Part shown: piece after piece, positions 1 through 9,087 of the stretch
Layout: each line of letters opens with the position of its first letter
Numbering within the stretch: the stretch's first letter is position 1
From: Chara braunii
Taxonomy: Eukaryota > Streptophyta > Charophyceae > Charales > Characeae
Direction: 5' to 3'
DNA: 43,304 bases
Assembly (NCBI GenBank): GCA_003427395.1
Contig: BFEA01000003.1
Location: 5,663,967 to 5,707,270 of the forward strand
The notes under the pieces: generated by a model
Database searches by the model: none
The model's input: the letters and a program-made list of their open reading frames with translations, nothing else
Told to the model about the DNA's origin: nothing
Position numbers and translations under genes: made by a program

Positions 1-298
1 AAAGAAGGAAGAAGGAAAGAGGAGAAAGAAAGAAAGAAGAAAAATCAGAAAGAAGAACAAAGAAGAACAAAGAAGAACAAAGAAGGAAGAGGGAAAGAGG
101 AGAAAGAGAGAAAGACTAACAAAGAAGAAGAAAGAAGAAAGAGAAATACCAAAGGGGGAGGAGCAGGAGGAAGAAGAAGAAGAAGAAGAAGAAGAAGAAG
201 AAGAAGAAGAAGAAGAAGAAGAAGAAGAAGAAGAAGAAGAAGAGCAGCAGTTATGCCTCTTTGTTCCATAGGCAGCAGACGAAGAAGAAGAAGAACAA
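1..298. repeat. purine-rich (GAA/AAG)n microsatellite
   Basis: Almost pure A/G sequence with an uninterrupted AAG run at about 168-243. The leucine-rich open frame on the minus strand is a by-product of the triplet repeat and is not a gene. Confidence 0.95.
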
Positions 299-1185
299 GG
301 AGAGTGGGGTTATGACTCTTTGTTTCTTACGCCAGCAACTTAGGAAGGACTGAGTTCCAGGATGGTGCTATGGTGGCGATTCCTGTGTACATGAATAGAA
401 TTTTTGTGTATTTTGACAGGGTAGTTATGAAAAGCCTCAAGAACAAGGAGAATAATAGAGAGCAGGTATTCATATTCGTTCCGAATGCCTGGGAAAGAAG
501 ACACAGGCACTTCGAGAAACTCGATTCGGGAAAAGCCTCAAGAAATGCTTTTCGTTTTCTAGCTGTTCCTTTCCGTGCCATTGCAAAACTGCCCACCTTA
601 AAAAGTACTACCATATACTGCACATCACAATAGTTGTGATCAACACACTTCTTCCTTCCCTGAGAATGGGTCCCTCCCTGTCTCAGAGGAGATAACAGTT
701 CCAAGTGCCGGAAGTCTCTGAGAATGGGTCCATCCCTGATTCAGAGAAGAAGCTTGCTCCTTGACTGGCCATCCACACAGACAACATGCAAGGTTGCACA
801 GGGGACTCCAAAGTGGTGGTCCCCGCCAAGCTGCATGCCCTGAGGCCACCTCCCTTGCCTTCCTCCTACGTCTTTGACTCGTATTTGACTTTTCACTGCC
901 TTTACTTCTGGCAGGCCTTTGACTTGTGATTGTGGACCTGGTTTCCAAGGACGTGCATTATTCTGTACCCCTGGTGCTTGAGGAAAGGCCTGCCATCGTG
1001 TGCCCGGTCCCCAAGGAGGTCTGGGACATGTGCACCTGATTCCCGCGGAAGTCTGTGAAACTGTGCCTGGTTCCCGGCTAGGTCTGCGACTGCGTTCCTG
1101 GTCCTGACGCCGGTGATTGTGCACTGAGGCCCGGGTTCACCTGGTCTGTGGTTCTGCACCAGGTTGACGAGGTCTAGTGGAGGGT
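299..1185. other. 3' flank of KTI12, no gene recognised
   Basis: I see no supported coding region. A segment with GAGAATGGGTCC and flanking bases occurs twice about 60 bp apart (about 660 and 720). The stretch may include the KTI12 3'UTR, but no clear minus-strand AATAAA signal is visible. Confidence 0.5.
930..1170. repeat. degenerate ~31-bp tandem repeat
   Basis: Units built on GTGCCTGGTTCCC...AGGTCTG...GAC recur every 28-35 bp. They are clearest at 996-1095 and decay outwards. The array lies directly downstream of the KTI12 stop codon and makes several frames look open. Confidence 0.5.
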
Positions 1186-1915
1186 TCACACCTGTGCTAT
1201 CTCCCGGTTCAAATAGTCGAGGAACATGCGCTTGGCGCTGATTGTGTCGGTAGGAGGAGGGCGCCCCGTCAGTGCCGTTTGCGACGTAAGCTTCAAGAAT
1301 GTCCGCCGATGGCGTCGTAGTTCTGGCAGTCCCACAGGACGGTGGAGATTCACAGGCGGCAGACCCTGCCCCACATCAACTTTCCGCATCCCCACGTCAC
1401 CGCCTCCAAGACCACCCACCTCTCCCTGTTGCGCACTGATCAGCGCGATGATGACTTCCTGAGTGGCCTTGTCCATCTCATACAAAACATTTGTCTCCGA
1501 CAACCGAACAGTTTGCGTGGCAATGGTTGGTTGCAAATTTCTAGGTCCTTTTGCCACAGCAGTGGCTGCACCCCTCAATCCCTGCGCAAGGGAGGCCACC
1601 TGAGCAATCAACTCCATCATCTCCGAATGATCCTCGGCATCCGGACGGATGGTGAACAGTGGCGAGTCCCAGCGGTTACGCCCATCAGGTCTCTCGAAAC
1701 GCCGCACAAGATCGTCGAAGATTTCATCGTGGTAGCTTGAAGCTCCTCCTCCTCCTCCTCCTCCTACTCCTCCTCCTCCTCCTGATCCACCTCCTCCTTC
1801 AGGAACAGCAGCTGCTCGTTCCTTGTTCCATCGACGTGCGGTGTCAATCGGCGTGTCACAGTGGACCATGCAGTATCTGGTCCCTGCCGCGCGTGCAAGA
1901 CACCATAGTTCATAC
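1186..1915 (-). CDS. KTI12: KTI12/DRL1 homologue, exon 2 (C-terminal part)
   Basis: Second and last coding exon of a KTI12-family protein (plant DRL1), the ATP/GTP-binding factor that works with the Elongator complex in wobble-uridine modification of tRNA. The acceptor reads ..TTCGCAG|GTATGAAC at 1916/1915. The phase-2 junction completes Arg100 and continues YELWCLARAAG, a hallmark KTI12 stretch. Other conserved blocks follow: RYCMVHCD, WNKER, DDLVRRFE, RNRWDSPLF, LQPTIATQ, GLPELRRHRRTFLKL and KRMFLDYLNRE, ending at TGA (1186-1188). Joined to exon 1 the protein is 342 aa; the Arabidopsis protein is about 300 aa by recall. Much of the excess is a Gly-rich insert at residues 140-157, encoded by a GGA/GGT microsatellite between WNKER and DDLVRRFE, where the family is normally short. 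No stop or frameshift is seen, so the gene looks intact. Confidence 0.92.
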
Positions 1916-1974
1916 CTGCGAACCAGAAGTACAGCCAGCCAGCCAGCCATCGGCGTCAGAGGGAAACGTGCCGA

Positions 1975-2280
1975 AGGTGGCTCGAGAAGCAAGAGCAAAA
2001 AGGGGGTTGGAGGTTAAAGTGAGCTCCCGCTTGGAGGCGCCAACTACACCACAGATGTGAAATCCACCTACAGTCCCCCCAAGTGGCACACCAATTAGGC
2101 CAAAGCGGCTGACAAGGTAAATGTGGCCAAGCTGGAGCACACTCTAGGCCATAATCATGGTGGCTTCAGAAGCGGGAGCAAAACGGAGCTTGGAGGTTCG
2201 ATTGAGCTCCCATCTACAGGCACTCACTTCACCACAGCTAACAGATCCACCGACAGTCCCAATTGGGACAAAGCAATTGG
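1975..2280. repeat. diverged ~183-bp direct duplication
   Basis: About 1975-2100 and 2158-2280 share an ordered series of blocks: GTGGCT..AAGC..AGCAAAA, TTGGAGGTT, GAGCTCCC, CACCACAG, ATCCACC and ACAGTCCC. Both copies are non-coding and lie just inside the KTI12 intron. Confidence 0.6.
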
Positions 2281-2929
2281 TCCCACTGGAACAATCCCAG
2301 AGGGTCCTCCTGGAGCTCCCTCTTCCAAGGTTCCAGGCACAAAACCCAATTGGCCCCACAGACCAGTGGACAACATGAATGCTGCCTTGGCCTCTAACAA
2401 CGGGTTTCCAGCCGCTTCCCCCAGAGAGAAGGGCCTCGATTGGGTCCCAAATGAACTAAGAGCAGGGCAGCCTGCTGGCCTTAAATCGACAGATCCAGAT
2501 TAGATTCCGGAATATTCACTGAACCAAGAGCAAGTCAGCAAACTCGGACCAGGTCAGCCCAGTGGCCTTGAAGCACCAGTACACCACGTATCAGCCCGCG
2601 GGTGTCAGCATGAAACCCGCACCACTTCGGAGGCCGCCGGTTTTTGTTTTCAACGGCGGGCCTGGCCGTGCAGTGCGCCTCTGAGTTTTGCTTGTGGCGA
2701 CAAAAACTTTCTGCAAGGCTGGGGCCGTGTACTAGCGGTTTAAACCAGCAGTACACCCGGGCCTGGAGGCACCTTACTGCGCACCAAGCTTTTCCAAACC
2801 GCCACCGGCGCACTTTCTTTCTTTCTTGGCCGGCGCCGCCAGCCATTGCTGTCCGGTACGCCGAGCCGCCAAAAATTTTGTAGGCGACGAGTTGCACTTT
2901 CAGCAAGGCTGGGGCGATGTGCTGGTGGT

Positions 2930-3040
2930 TTAAATCTACAGATTCAGATAAGATTAGCTCCGTGGGTAGAGCACCGGTTGGAAATGCAAATTTTGTGACT
3001 TCAGGTTGCGGGTTCAAATCCCTGCAGCCTCGCACATGGA
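2930..3040 (+). repeat. tRNA-derived SINE head
   Basis: A box-A-like TAGCTCCGTGGGTAGAGC at 2955-2972 and a box-B-like GGTTCAAATCC at 3011-3021 have spacing suitable for a Pol III internal promoter. The fold is not a complete tRNA, so a SINE relic is more likely than a functional tRNA gene. The preceding GTGCTGGTGGTTTAAATC resembles sequence near 2470 and 11745. Confidence 0.6.
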
Positions 3041-3391
3041 CACTGGCGGGCGTTGACGGACGCACAGCTGTACGCCCACTAACCCCTTGGGTTGGTGCAC
3101 GGGGGTAAGGATTACGGACACTGCCTGCACCGCCAGAGGGATTTAGTCCAGGATTGTTGTATGTCAGGGCTTGGGGCTTGACTATGAGTGAGTTGCCTGA
3201 GGACGTTGGCCATAGGTTGGGTTGTTCTCATGATCTTCCCAGTGCGCATACCGCACATTGCGCATATGGTTGAGCACAATCGATACATGATGGTGAGCAT
3301 GCGTTCATCTGGCTTGGGGCTTTGTGGGGGGTTGGTTTGTTGCACAGATAGGCCTATCATACACAGAATTCCAAAACTCTCTTACACAGAT

Positions 3392-3501
3392 GCAGCCTAC
3401 GGGCACACACATAGCCCGCGGGCACATACATAGCTTACCGGCACACACACACAGCCTACAGGCACACATACATCACCTATGGGCACATACACAGCCTACA
3501 T
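3392..3501. repeat. ~24-bp tandem repeat, about five units
   Basis: Variants of GCCTACGGGCACACACA recur about every 22-26 bp. Non-coding, within the KTI12 intron. Confidence 0.75.
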
Positions 3502-3774
3502 GGGGTGGGGTTTTCCGATTGGCTGGGTCGGTCACTGGCAGTCTAACCGGGAAGTATTGAGCAGATGGGGAGGGGATATTTTGAATCGCTAGGTCAGTCA
3601 CTGGTGTTATGACCGGAACACCTTGCTTGACAACAGACTGGTGCTGCGGTCTCCGCATCACCATCCAGCAAATCTCAGTACGCCCAACCGACAGCATCTT
3701 TTTTTTTTTAATTTATTTTTATTATTTTTCTTTTTTTCTTTCTTTCTTTCTTTTTTTTTTTTCAGGCTAATTCT

Positions 3775-4160
3775 TTTGAAGTCCAACCAATTCAATTACC
3801 TACTAGGCTACCAGTTGTCCGATGGCAGGACGCCCTGGTCAGACAGTCAGGGGGGATCCGGGACATCCGGGCCCGAACAACTCCATTTTCGGCAGTTTAA
3901 AGCACGAAAAAAATAAAAAAAAATGGGGGTGTCTTTAATTTTACTTTTTATTTTAAATTTGATCAAGAATGTCGGTGCGACCCCAAGGCAAAAGTTGTTC
4001 AGTTAATTTTCTCCATAACAAAGTTTTTTTTTTTGGGGGGGGGGGGTGCATTCGGGCACGGACAGACTGCCCCGGAAGGACGTCCGACGTCCGACTGATT
4101 GTCCAACCGGACAATCCCCGAACGGTCAGGGCGGTCCCGGACGTCCGGCCCGGTAACATA
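3775..4160. mobile_element. relic foldback/MITE-like repeat with GC-rich ends
   Basis: GC-rich ends carrying GGACGTCCGG-type palindromes flank an AT-rich core. The core (3954-4023, ending TTTTCTCCATAACA) resembles 16930-17000 inside the hAT-like element, and more weakly the inverted sequence at 33024-33290. Borders and target duplication are not resolved. Confidence 0.4.
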
Positions 4161-4162
4161 GA

Positions 4163-4262
4163 ATGTTAGCCAATTTCCTTTTCCTGAGAGATTATTATAA
4201 TGCTAGCCAATTTCCTGAGAGATTATTATAATGTTAGCCAATTTCCTTTTCCTGAGAGATTA
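4163..4262. repeat. three tandem ~35-bp units
   Basis: TGTTAGCCAATTTCC(TTTTCC)TGAGAGATTATTATAA occurs three times; the middle copy lacks the TTTTCC block. The array abuts the U2-like segment, so it sits where that gene's promoter would be, but I see no plant USE element at the usual place. Confidence 0.8.
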
Positions 4263-4266
4263 TATA

Positions 4267-4373
4267 AAACCTTTCTCGGCCTTTTGGCGAAGATCAAGTG
4301 TAGTATCTGTTCTGATCAGTTTAATATCTGATCCGTGCGTGGTCCATCGGGCCACATGATATTAAATTTTTAA
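4267..4373 (+). pseudogene. U2 snRNA 5' domain, truncated copy
   Basis: CCTTTCTCGGCCTTTTGGC, AAGATCAAGTGTAGTATCTG and ATCAGTTTAATATCTGAT match the conserved 5' part of U2 spliceosomal RNA, including the GUAGUA branch-site pairing region. Stem-loop II (TGGTCCATCGGGCCACA) and a GATATTAAATTTTT Sm-site region follow. Homology then stops at (TA)n, so the 3' stem-loops III/IV are missing. The only TATA-like sequence touches the RNA start instead of lying some 25-30 bp upstream. A truncated pseudogene is the best reading. Confidence 0.8.
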
Positions 4374-4387
4374 TAACAAATATATAT

Positions 4388-4510
4388 ATATCGTCAAATA
4401 GAACTGCCCGGTAAACCGTAGGCAGAGAGGGAGAAGAGGACAACAAACGAGGGGCTGTGACAAATTGTTTCGTCGGAGTTTCACCGACTCATCAGGAGGC
4501 TGAACCCTAT
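4388..4510 (-). mobile_element. PLE-terminus-like repeat flanked by (TA)n
   Basis: Shares AACTGCYCGGTAAACCGTAG, GGCAGAGAGGGAG and AACAAACGAGGGGCTGTGACA with copies at 9541-9700 and, partly, 9702-9787. Read on the minus strand it contains a hammerhead-like core (4459-4495). It is bounded by (TA)n on both sides, in keeping with the microsatellite preference described for Penelope-like elements. No coding part is attached. Confidence 0.45.
4459..4495 (-). ncRNA. hammerhead-ribozyme-like core
   Basis: On the minus strand: CTGATGA, a perfect 5-bp stem II GTCGG/CCGAC with a 7-nt loop, GAAAC, a short stem III (ACA/TGT) and the GTC cleavage triplet. The immediate flanks do not pair to give stem I, so activity from this copy alone is doubtful. 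Confidence 0.5.
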
Positions 4511-4607
4511 ATATATATATATACACATAGAGAGAGAGAGAGAGAGTTAGTTATCTAGGAATCTTACGAGTATAGGATGTGCAGTGGTTTTGGACTGGAA
4601 CTACCTA

Positions 4608-4712
4608 CTACCGTCTTCCCCCGAACGTAACGCACCCTGATCATGAATGTATAGAAGCTATCTTTGGTACAGGCAAAATGAGGGTGCGTTATGTTGGGGG
4701 GAAGACGTTAGT
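4608..4712. mobile_element. foldback MITE (TTCGGGGGAAGACGGTAG family)
   Basis: The left arm CTACCGTCTTCCCCCGAAC...AACGCACCCT is mirrored by AGGGTGCGTT...GGGGGGAAGACGTTAGT on the right, around a spacer of about 40 bp. Related arms occur at 6663-6778, 7085-7367 and, eroded, 40590-40640. Confidence 0.75.
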
Positions 4713-5228
4713 GCTGCAGAGGGGGATTGACCTGACCGCTCCTGTCCTGGGACTCAAAAGAGTTGAAAGAAGAAGCGGTGGGGGGGGGGGGGGGGCTGTG
4801 CTTTTGGATAAAACCCAAAAGGGGGAGAGGGCAGGCCCAAAGAGATATCTGTTCTCATTGAAATCGAAAATGATAAAATGATGGAGTTGAGGAAATCAGC
4901 CCAGGCGTGACCCAAGGGCAAAAAAAAAAAAAAAAGGAGAAAAAAAAAGGAGAAAAAAAAAAGGGAGAAAAAAAAAGAGATATCTGGTTCTGAGCAGTGC
5001 CTGTGGAGAAAGTCCGCCTCGAGACTGTGTCTGTGATGGAGAGGATCACCTATCGCTGCGTGTGAAGCAAGCAAGATGTCTTGTCTTGTCCTGTTGGAGG
5101 CAAGCATTCCTTATGGTCCAAAAAGTAGAGAGAATCGCGGCACTCACCATTTCAGAAATGCACAGCCTTGTGTCTGAAGACTCTGATCTTGAGATATATG
5201 TCAAAATGCCCCTTGTTTTTTTTGGGGG

Positions 5229-5637
5229 GGGATAATTTGCAAAATACCCCCATAAGTTGAGATATATGTCAAAATGCCCCTAAAAGATGTGGGTAGAGCA
5301 GAATGCCCCTCTGACAAAAAAATAAATAAATAAATTGTGAAATACCCCTGGCGTCGGTTGGACCCCCATCTTTGCAGTATACCCCTACCGGGTACCGTCC
5401 AGCTTTCCAAAATGCCCCCTCTAGTACTCGTCAACTTTTCCTAGGTGCTATTGCAAAAAAAGGCCAAGGCCCAAACCGCAAGAGGTCCAGATTGCAAAGT
5501 TGCACACCCGCCTGACAGGGCCACAACACAAACATTTCGGCCCAAAAGAGCATATTCCGCTCTACCCACATCTTTCAGGGGCATTTTGGCATATGTCTCA
5601 ACTTACGAGGGCATTTTACTATTTTGCAAATTATCCC
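5229..5637. mobile_element. long inverted-repeat MITE
   Basis: The arms begin GGGATAATTTGCAAAATA and run about 90 bp at roughly 80-85% identity (both include AAGATGTGGGTAGAGC). About 220 bp separate them. Nothing coding lies inside. Confidence 0.75.
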
Positions 5638-5782
5638 TTTTCTTCTTCTTTTTTTTTAATCAAACATCGCCGATGGACATGGGGGAGGTGCTGTCTGAAC
5701 CCTTTTTAACATTACTTCCCACCAAGAGAATATCAGCTGCCAGGTCATCAGACACCATAAGAGGGGAGAGGTCCTTGACATA

Positions 5783-5904
5783 GGGCCTCGCTCCACCACT
5801 CTCCAAATGTGCAAAACGAGAGTGAATCTTCCCCTAGAACAAGCAAAGATTCATCGCCATGATTTTTGTCTTTTGTGCACTTCCGGAGTAGTGGAGCCAC
5901 GCCC
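5783..5904. mobile_element. Tourist-like MITE, copy 1 (122 bp)
   Basis: TIRs GGGCCTCGCTCCACCACTC and an imperfect mirror ending GTGGAGCCACGCCC, flanked by ATA on both sides (3-bp duplication). It is homologous, in opposite orientation, to 42146-42267. The TIR start and 3-bp target point to PIF/Harbinger-type MITEs. Confidence 0.7.
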
Positions 5905-6309
5905 ATAGTTCCGCCCAAAGCCACCAGCTTCCCTTGTTGCAATGACCAAGTGCCACGTCACCCAGAGCTGCAGCAAATCCTCTGGCTCTGTTCCTAAGCC
6001 GCGGGCCAGACAAAAAGGGGGTGCGCTAGGAGTATTGACATGAGGATGGCCCAACTGACTTTGACTTTTAGTTGACCCCCATTCAGCTGTTGGAATGGCC
6101 AAATGAACCCTCAGCCATAGGAGGTAGGAGGGTAGCTAGCTTTCTTGCCGTCCGGCAATCATCTAATAATAATAATACAAAATTTGAAAAGAAGCTGTGC
6201 TTTGTCCAAAGGTCCAGAGAGTAAAAATTTGTTAAGAGTGTTAAAAAAAAAAAAAAAAGAGTGAAAAAAAAAGAGTATAAAAAAAAAGAAGAAGGAAAAA
6301 AAAAGGTTC

Positions 6310-6385
6310 AGAGTCGCTTGAGAGATTACGCTCATCGGATTGCAGTTCAACACTTCATAGGTGTGTACCAACTGAGCTTGGGCCA
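6310..6385 (-). repeat. tRNA-like fragment (box A good, box B weak)
   Basis: The minus strand reads AAGCTCAGTTGGTACACACC, a good A-box, followed about 25 nt later by TTGAACTGCAATCC, an imperfect B-box. Probably an old SINE head. Confidence 0.35.
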
Positions 6386-6524
6386 TTGGGTGCAATACCC
6401 TGTTTTCACCCAGACAGTGGGGGGCTAATAGGTAGGGGGGGGGGGGGGGGGGGGGGGCAGCTCGGCCACAAAAGAATCAAAAGGTTGGCCAGAGAATCTT
6501 TCTACTGATGCTCCCCACGGGCGA

Positions 6525-6778
6525 GGTCCCACTAGCAAAGAGGATTGGATTGAACACCGGACTCTGGATTTGTTTGTGGAGAGATGCAGAATGTCGAGAT
6601 TGAACTGCTTTTCCGCATCACTGCTTAAAACACATCCAGATTCAGGATATTTATTCAACCCTCTTTGCTACAGTCTTCCACCGAATACAGCACACGGTCA
6701 TTATGGCTGAATTTGGTCTATCCTTCAGTCTAAATTCAGCTATAATGACCGTACGTTGTATTCGGGGGAAGACTGTAG
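6525..6778. mobile_element. foldback MITE with outer segment
   Basis: The hairpin at about 6667-6776 has arms of ~48 bp (ACAGTCTTCC...AATTCAGC and its mirror) around a 15-20 bp loop. The outer part at 6535-6665 (AGCAAAGAGGATTGGATTGAAC...AAACACATCCAGATTCAGG) matches 7110-7245. The repeat is therefore larger than one hairpin. Confidence 0.7.
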
Positions 6779-7018
6779 TGGGACCTCACACCAGAATGGA
6801 AAAGGAGCCGGAACCATGAGGCTCTGTTTTTTTGAAGAAAAGAAAAGAAAAGAAAAGAAAATGCATATATGCGTTGTATTCGAGTTCTCTAAAGATTCAG
6901 AGATTCGAATAGAACGCATACGCGTTGCATTCAAAAATGAGGACTGCTCCAGTAGAAGACATACGCATTGTATTCAAACACAAAGCAGCCTGTATGCATT
7001 CAAAAATGAGCGCTTCTC

Positions 7019-7046
7019 GAATAGAACGCATACGTGCGTTCTATTC
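7019..7046. repeat. perfect 12-bp-arm palindrome
   Basis: GAATAGAACGCA, a TACG spacer and its exact reverse complement. Variants of GAATAGAACGCATACG recur through 6905-7090, so this is one unit of a small palindromic cluster. Confidence 0.8.
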
Positions 7047-7084
7047 AAACAGAAAGCAGCCCGCGCGTTGTATTCGTTTACAAC

Positions 7085-7367
7085 GCATATCCGTTATGTT
7101 CGGGGGAAGAGGGTAGCAAAAGAAGATTGGATGGAACGCCTGAATTTGGACATCTTCGAGGCCAGGTGCAGAAAATCACGAATCGATGTGCCTTTCTTTA
7201 TCTCTGCATAAAACACATCCGGATTCGGGTGCTTAATCCAATCAATCCTCTTTGCTACCGTCTTCCCCCGAACATAACGCACCCTGAAAATGAACGTATA
7301 CAAGCCCTATTTCCGGGCCGATGCAGTCCAAATGAGGGTGCGTTGTGTTCGGGGGAAGACGGTAGTG
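7085..7367. mobile_element. nested inverted copies of the foldback MITE family
   Basis: GTTATGTTCGGGGGAAGA..GGTAGCAAAAGAAGATTGGAT at 7093 is mirrored by ATCCAATCAATCCTC..GCTACCGTCTTCCCCCGAAC near 7240-7275. That sequence in turn begins a second hairpin closing at about 7366 with GGGTGCGTTGTGTTCGGGG. Two foldbacks share one arm. Confidence 0.7.
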
Positions 7368-7582
7368 ATACTGCGCGCCTGCACAGTTTCTCCTGCATCT
7401 CCTACTTGCATTAAGTCGCTTAGGCCAACCTGCTCTTTATACAGATCACAGCCTCCAAAAAAAAAAAACATGGGCTTTAACTGCTTCTCCTAAGCCCTTA
7501 ACCCCTTAACCCCTTAACCCCTTAGCCCCTCCTCCCCCCGCCCACAAACCCCGTCTTAAACCCCGTCTTCAAACCTCTCTCT

Positions 7583-7586
7583 CCAA

Positions 7587-7619
<33 letters not shown>
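7583..7619. repeat. (CT)n microsatellite
   Basis: Pyrimidine-rich run ending exactly at the adapter sequence. It is preceded by CCTTAACC repeats (about 7494-7530) that look telomere-like only superficially. Confidence 0.85.
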
Positions 7620-7621
<2 letters not shown>

Positions 7622-7657
7622 GTCTCTTATACACATCTAGATGTGTATAAGAGACAG
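7620..7657. other. Illumina Nextera mate-pair junction adapter (artefact)
   Basis: CTGTCTCTTATACACATCT (Tn5 mosaic end) is followed at once by its exact reverse complement, giving 38 bp identical to the circularisation junction of Nextera mate-pair libraries. It is not genomic. The sequence to its left and right was probably joined by an untrimmed read. Confidence 0.97.
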
Positions 7658-8003
7658 GAAGAGAAGGGGGAGAAGGAGGGAGAAGGAGGGAGAAGGAGGG
7701 AGAAGGGAGAGAAGAGAGAGAAGAGAGAGAAGGGAAGGAAAGGAGACAGGTAAGGAAGGGAAGCAAGGAAGAATGGGACGAAAGAAGGGGAAAAAGGCAG
7801 CAGGGAGAAAGAAGGAGAGGAGGAGGACAGGCGCGCGGGGGAGGGGGGGAGGGGGAAGAGGGGGGGGAAGTGGGGAAGAAGAGATGGCAAAAGGAGGCAC
7901 GTTAAAAAAGGAAAAGGAATGGCAGAAGGAGGCACATGTAATAATGCTTATAAAAAAAGAAAAGAGAAGAAGAAGGAAGGAAAGACAAAAGGAGAAATAA
8001 TTA

Positions 8004-8037
<34 letters not shown>

Positions 8038-8115
8038 AGGAGTGGCAGAGGGAAAAAAGGGGAGGGAGGGGCAAGGATGGAGATAAAGAAAGGGAGGGAA
8101 GGAGAAGGGAGCCAA
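7658..8115. repeat. purine-rich low-complexity tract
   Basis: Runs of GGGAGAAGGA, AAGG and poly(G), with a run of about 27 G near 8007-8033. The serine-, proline- and arginine-rich open frames here are composition artefacts, and some begin inside the adapter. Confidence 0.85.
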
Positions 8116-8286
8116 GATACCTCCAAGGCCTCTTTTCTGTCCATGCACGAAAACAATCTTTCTACTTACTCCCTTTCTCTTCTTCTTTTCGTTTTTCACA
8201 GTTATTTTCCACTTTTAATTCTCTGTATTTTTAATTACTATATTCACAAGTTTTTGTTTTTAGTATTTTTTCTTCTTTCCTTCTTC

Positions 8287-8374
8287 TCACTTTTTTCACT
8301 TTTTTCACTTTTTTCACTTTCTTCTTCTTCTTCTTCTTCTTCTTCTTCTTCTTCTTCTTCTTCTTCTTCTTCTT
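8287..8374. repeat. (CACTTTTTT)n then (TTC)n microsatellites
   Basis: About four CACTTTTTT units followed by about 17 TTC triplets. No gene. Confidence 0.9.
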
Positions 8375-8512
8375 TGTTCTGCTTCTTCTTCTTGAGGAAT
8401 GTGCGCGTTTGAGCATCGGATATGTCCGCGTCGTGATGAACGTTCTGTTTTAATGTAGCGAGGTCGATCGGAGGTCAATCGCCACTCGTCCGATTGACCT
8501 CGGATATGTCCG

Positions 8513-8721
8513 GAATGTGCTACCTTTCAATTCAATTCAATTCTTCTTCTTCTCACCCAGTCCACTTAGCCGTTTGGTTGAGTGTTTGCGTCCTAACCGG
8601 GAGGGCGTGTGTTCGATTCTTGGGATCGGCACGTGAAGCGTAAGGATTTAATTCAATTCTTCTTCTTCCTTTCTTAATGTGCTACCTTTCAATTCAATTC
8701 AATTCAATTCTTCTTCTTCTT

Positions 8722-8752
<31 letters not shown>

Positions 8753-8883
8753 ATGGGTCACCTTTCAGTTCAATTCAATTCAATTCTTCTTCTTCTTCTT
8801 CTTTTTATTCTTAATGGGTTGCCTTTCAGTTCAATTCTTCTTCTTCTTCTTCTTCTTCTTCTTCTTCTTCTTCTTCTTCTTCT

Positions 8884-8921
<38 letters not shown>
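8513..8921. repeat. higher-order repeat: unique leader plus (TTC)n, four times
   Basis: AATGTGCTACCTTTCAATTC, or its variant AATGGGTCACCTTTCAGTTC, starts at about 8513, 8677, 8752 and 8812. Each copy runs into (AATTC)n and then (TTC)n. The last array ends in about 12 TGC triplets (8888-8921). Confidence 0.75.
8560..8645 (+). repeat. tRNA-derived SINE head
   Basis: A-box-like TTAGCCGTTTGGTTGAGTG (from 8566) and B-box-like TGTTCGATTCT (8610-8620), followed by a short body and the AATTC/TTC tail. It sits inside the first unit of the surrounding higher-order repeat. Confidence 0.55.
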
Positions 8922-8923
<2 letters not shown>

Positions 8924-9040
8924 CGTTTCATCAAGGCGCCGGCAAATCACCATATCTCATAAAAGAGCAAATTCACCGACGCGTTGCCGGCTGGTTGCGC
9001 ACCAGGCAGTCGGGATCGGACCCGAAAAGGACGAAGAACA

Positions 9041-9087
9041 CGAAACTCAAGAAGAAGAAGAAGAAGAAGAAGAAGAAGAAGAAGAAG
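9041..9087. repeat. (GAA)n microsatellite
   Basis: About 13 GAA triplets. Flanking GTGATAGCGATGGA occurs twice (about 9089 and 9164). Confidence 0.9.

Noticed and set aside
45-269. Leucine-rich frame at the left edge
   Set aside because: Pure product of the GAA/TTC triplet repeat.
3392-3501. Evenly spaced repeats as a CRISPR-like array
   Set aside because: Units are contiguous and degenerate with no spacers, in a eukaryotic intron.
4261-4268. TATATAAA as a promoter for the U2-like copy
   Set aside because: It touches the RNA 5' end, whereas plant snRNA genes need about 25-30 bp spacing and a USE further upstream.
7494-7530. CCTTAACC repeats as an internal telomere tract
   Set aside because: Unit and length do not match plant CCCTAAA repeats; only four or five imperfect copies.
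7569-8200. Several long Ser/Pro- and Arg-rich frames
   Set aside because: Low-complexity purine tract, and some include translated adapter sequence (SYTHLDVYKRQ, MCIRDR).
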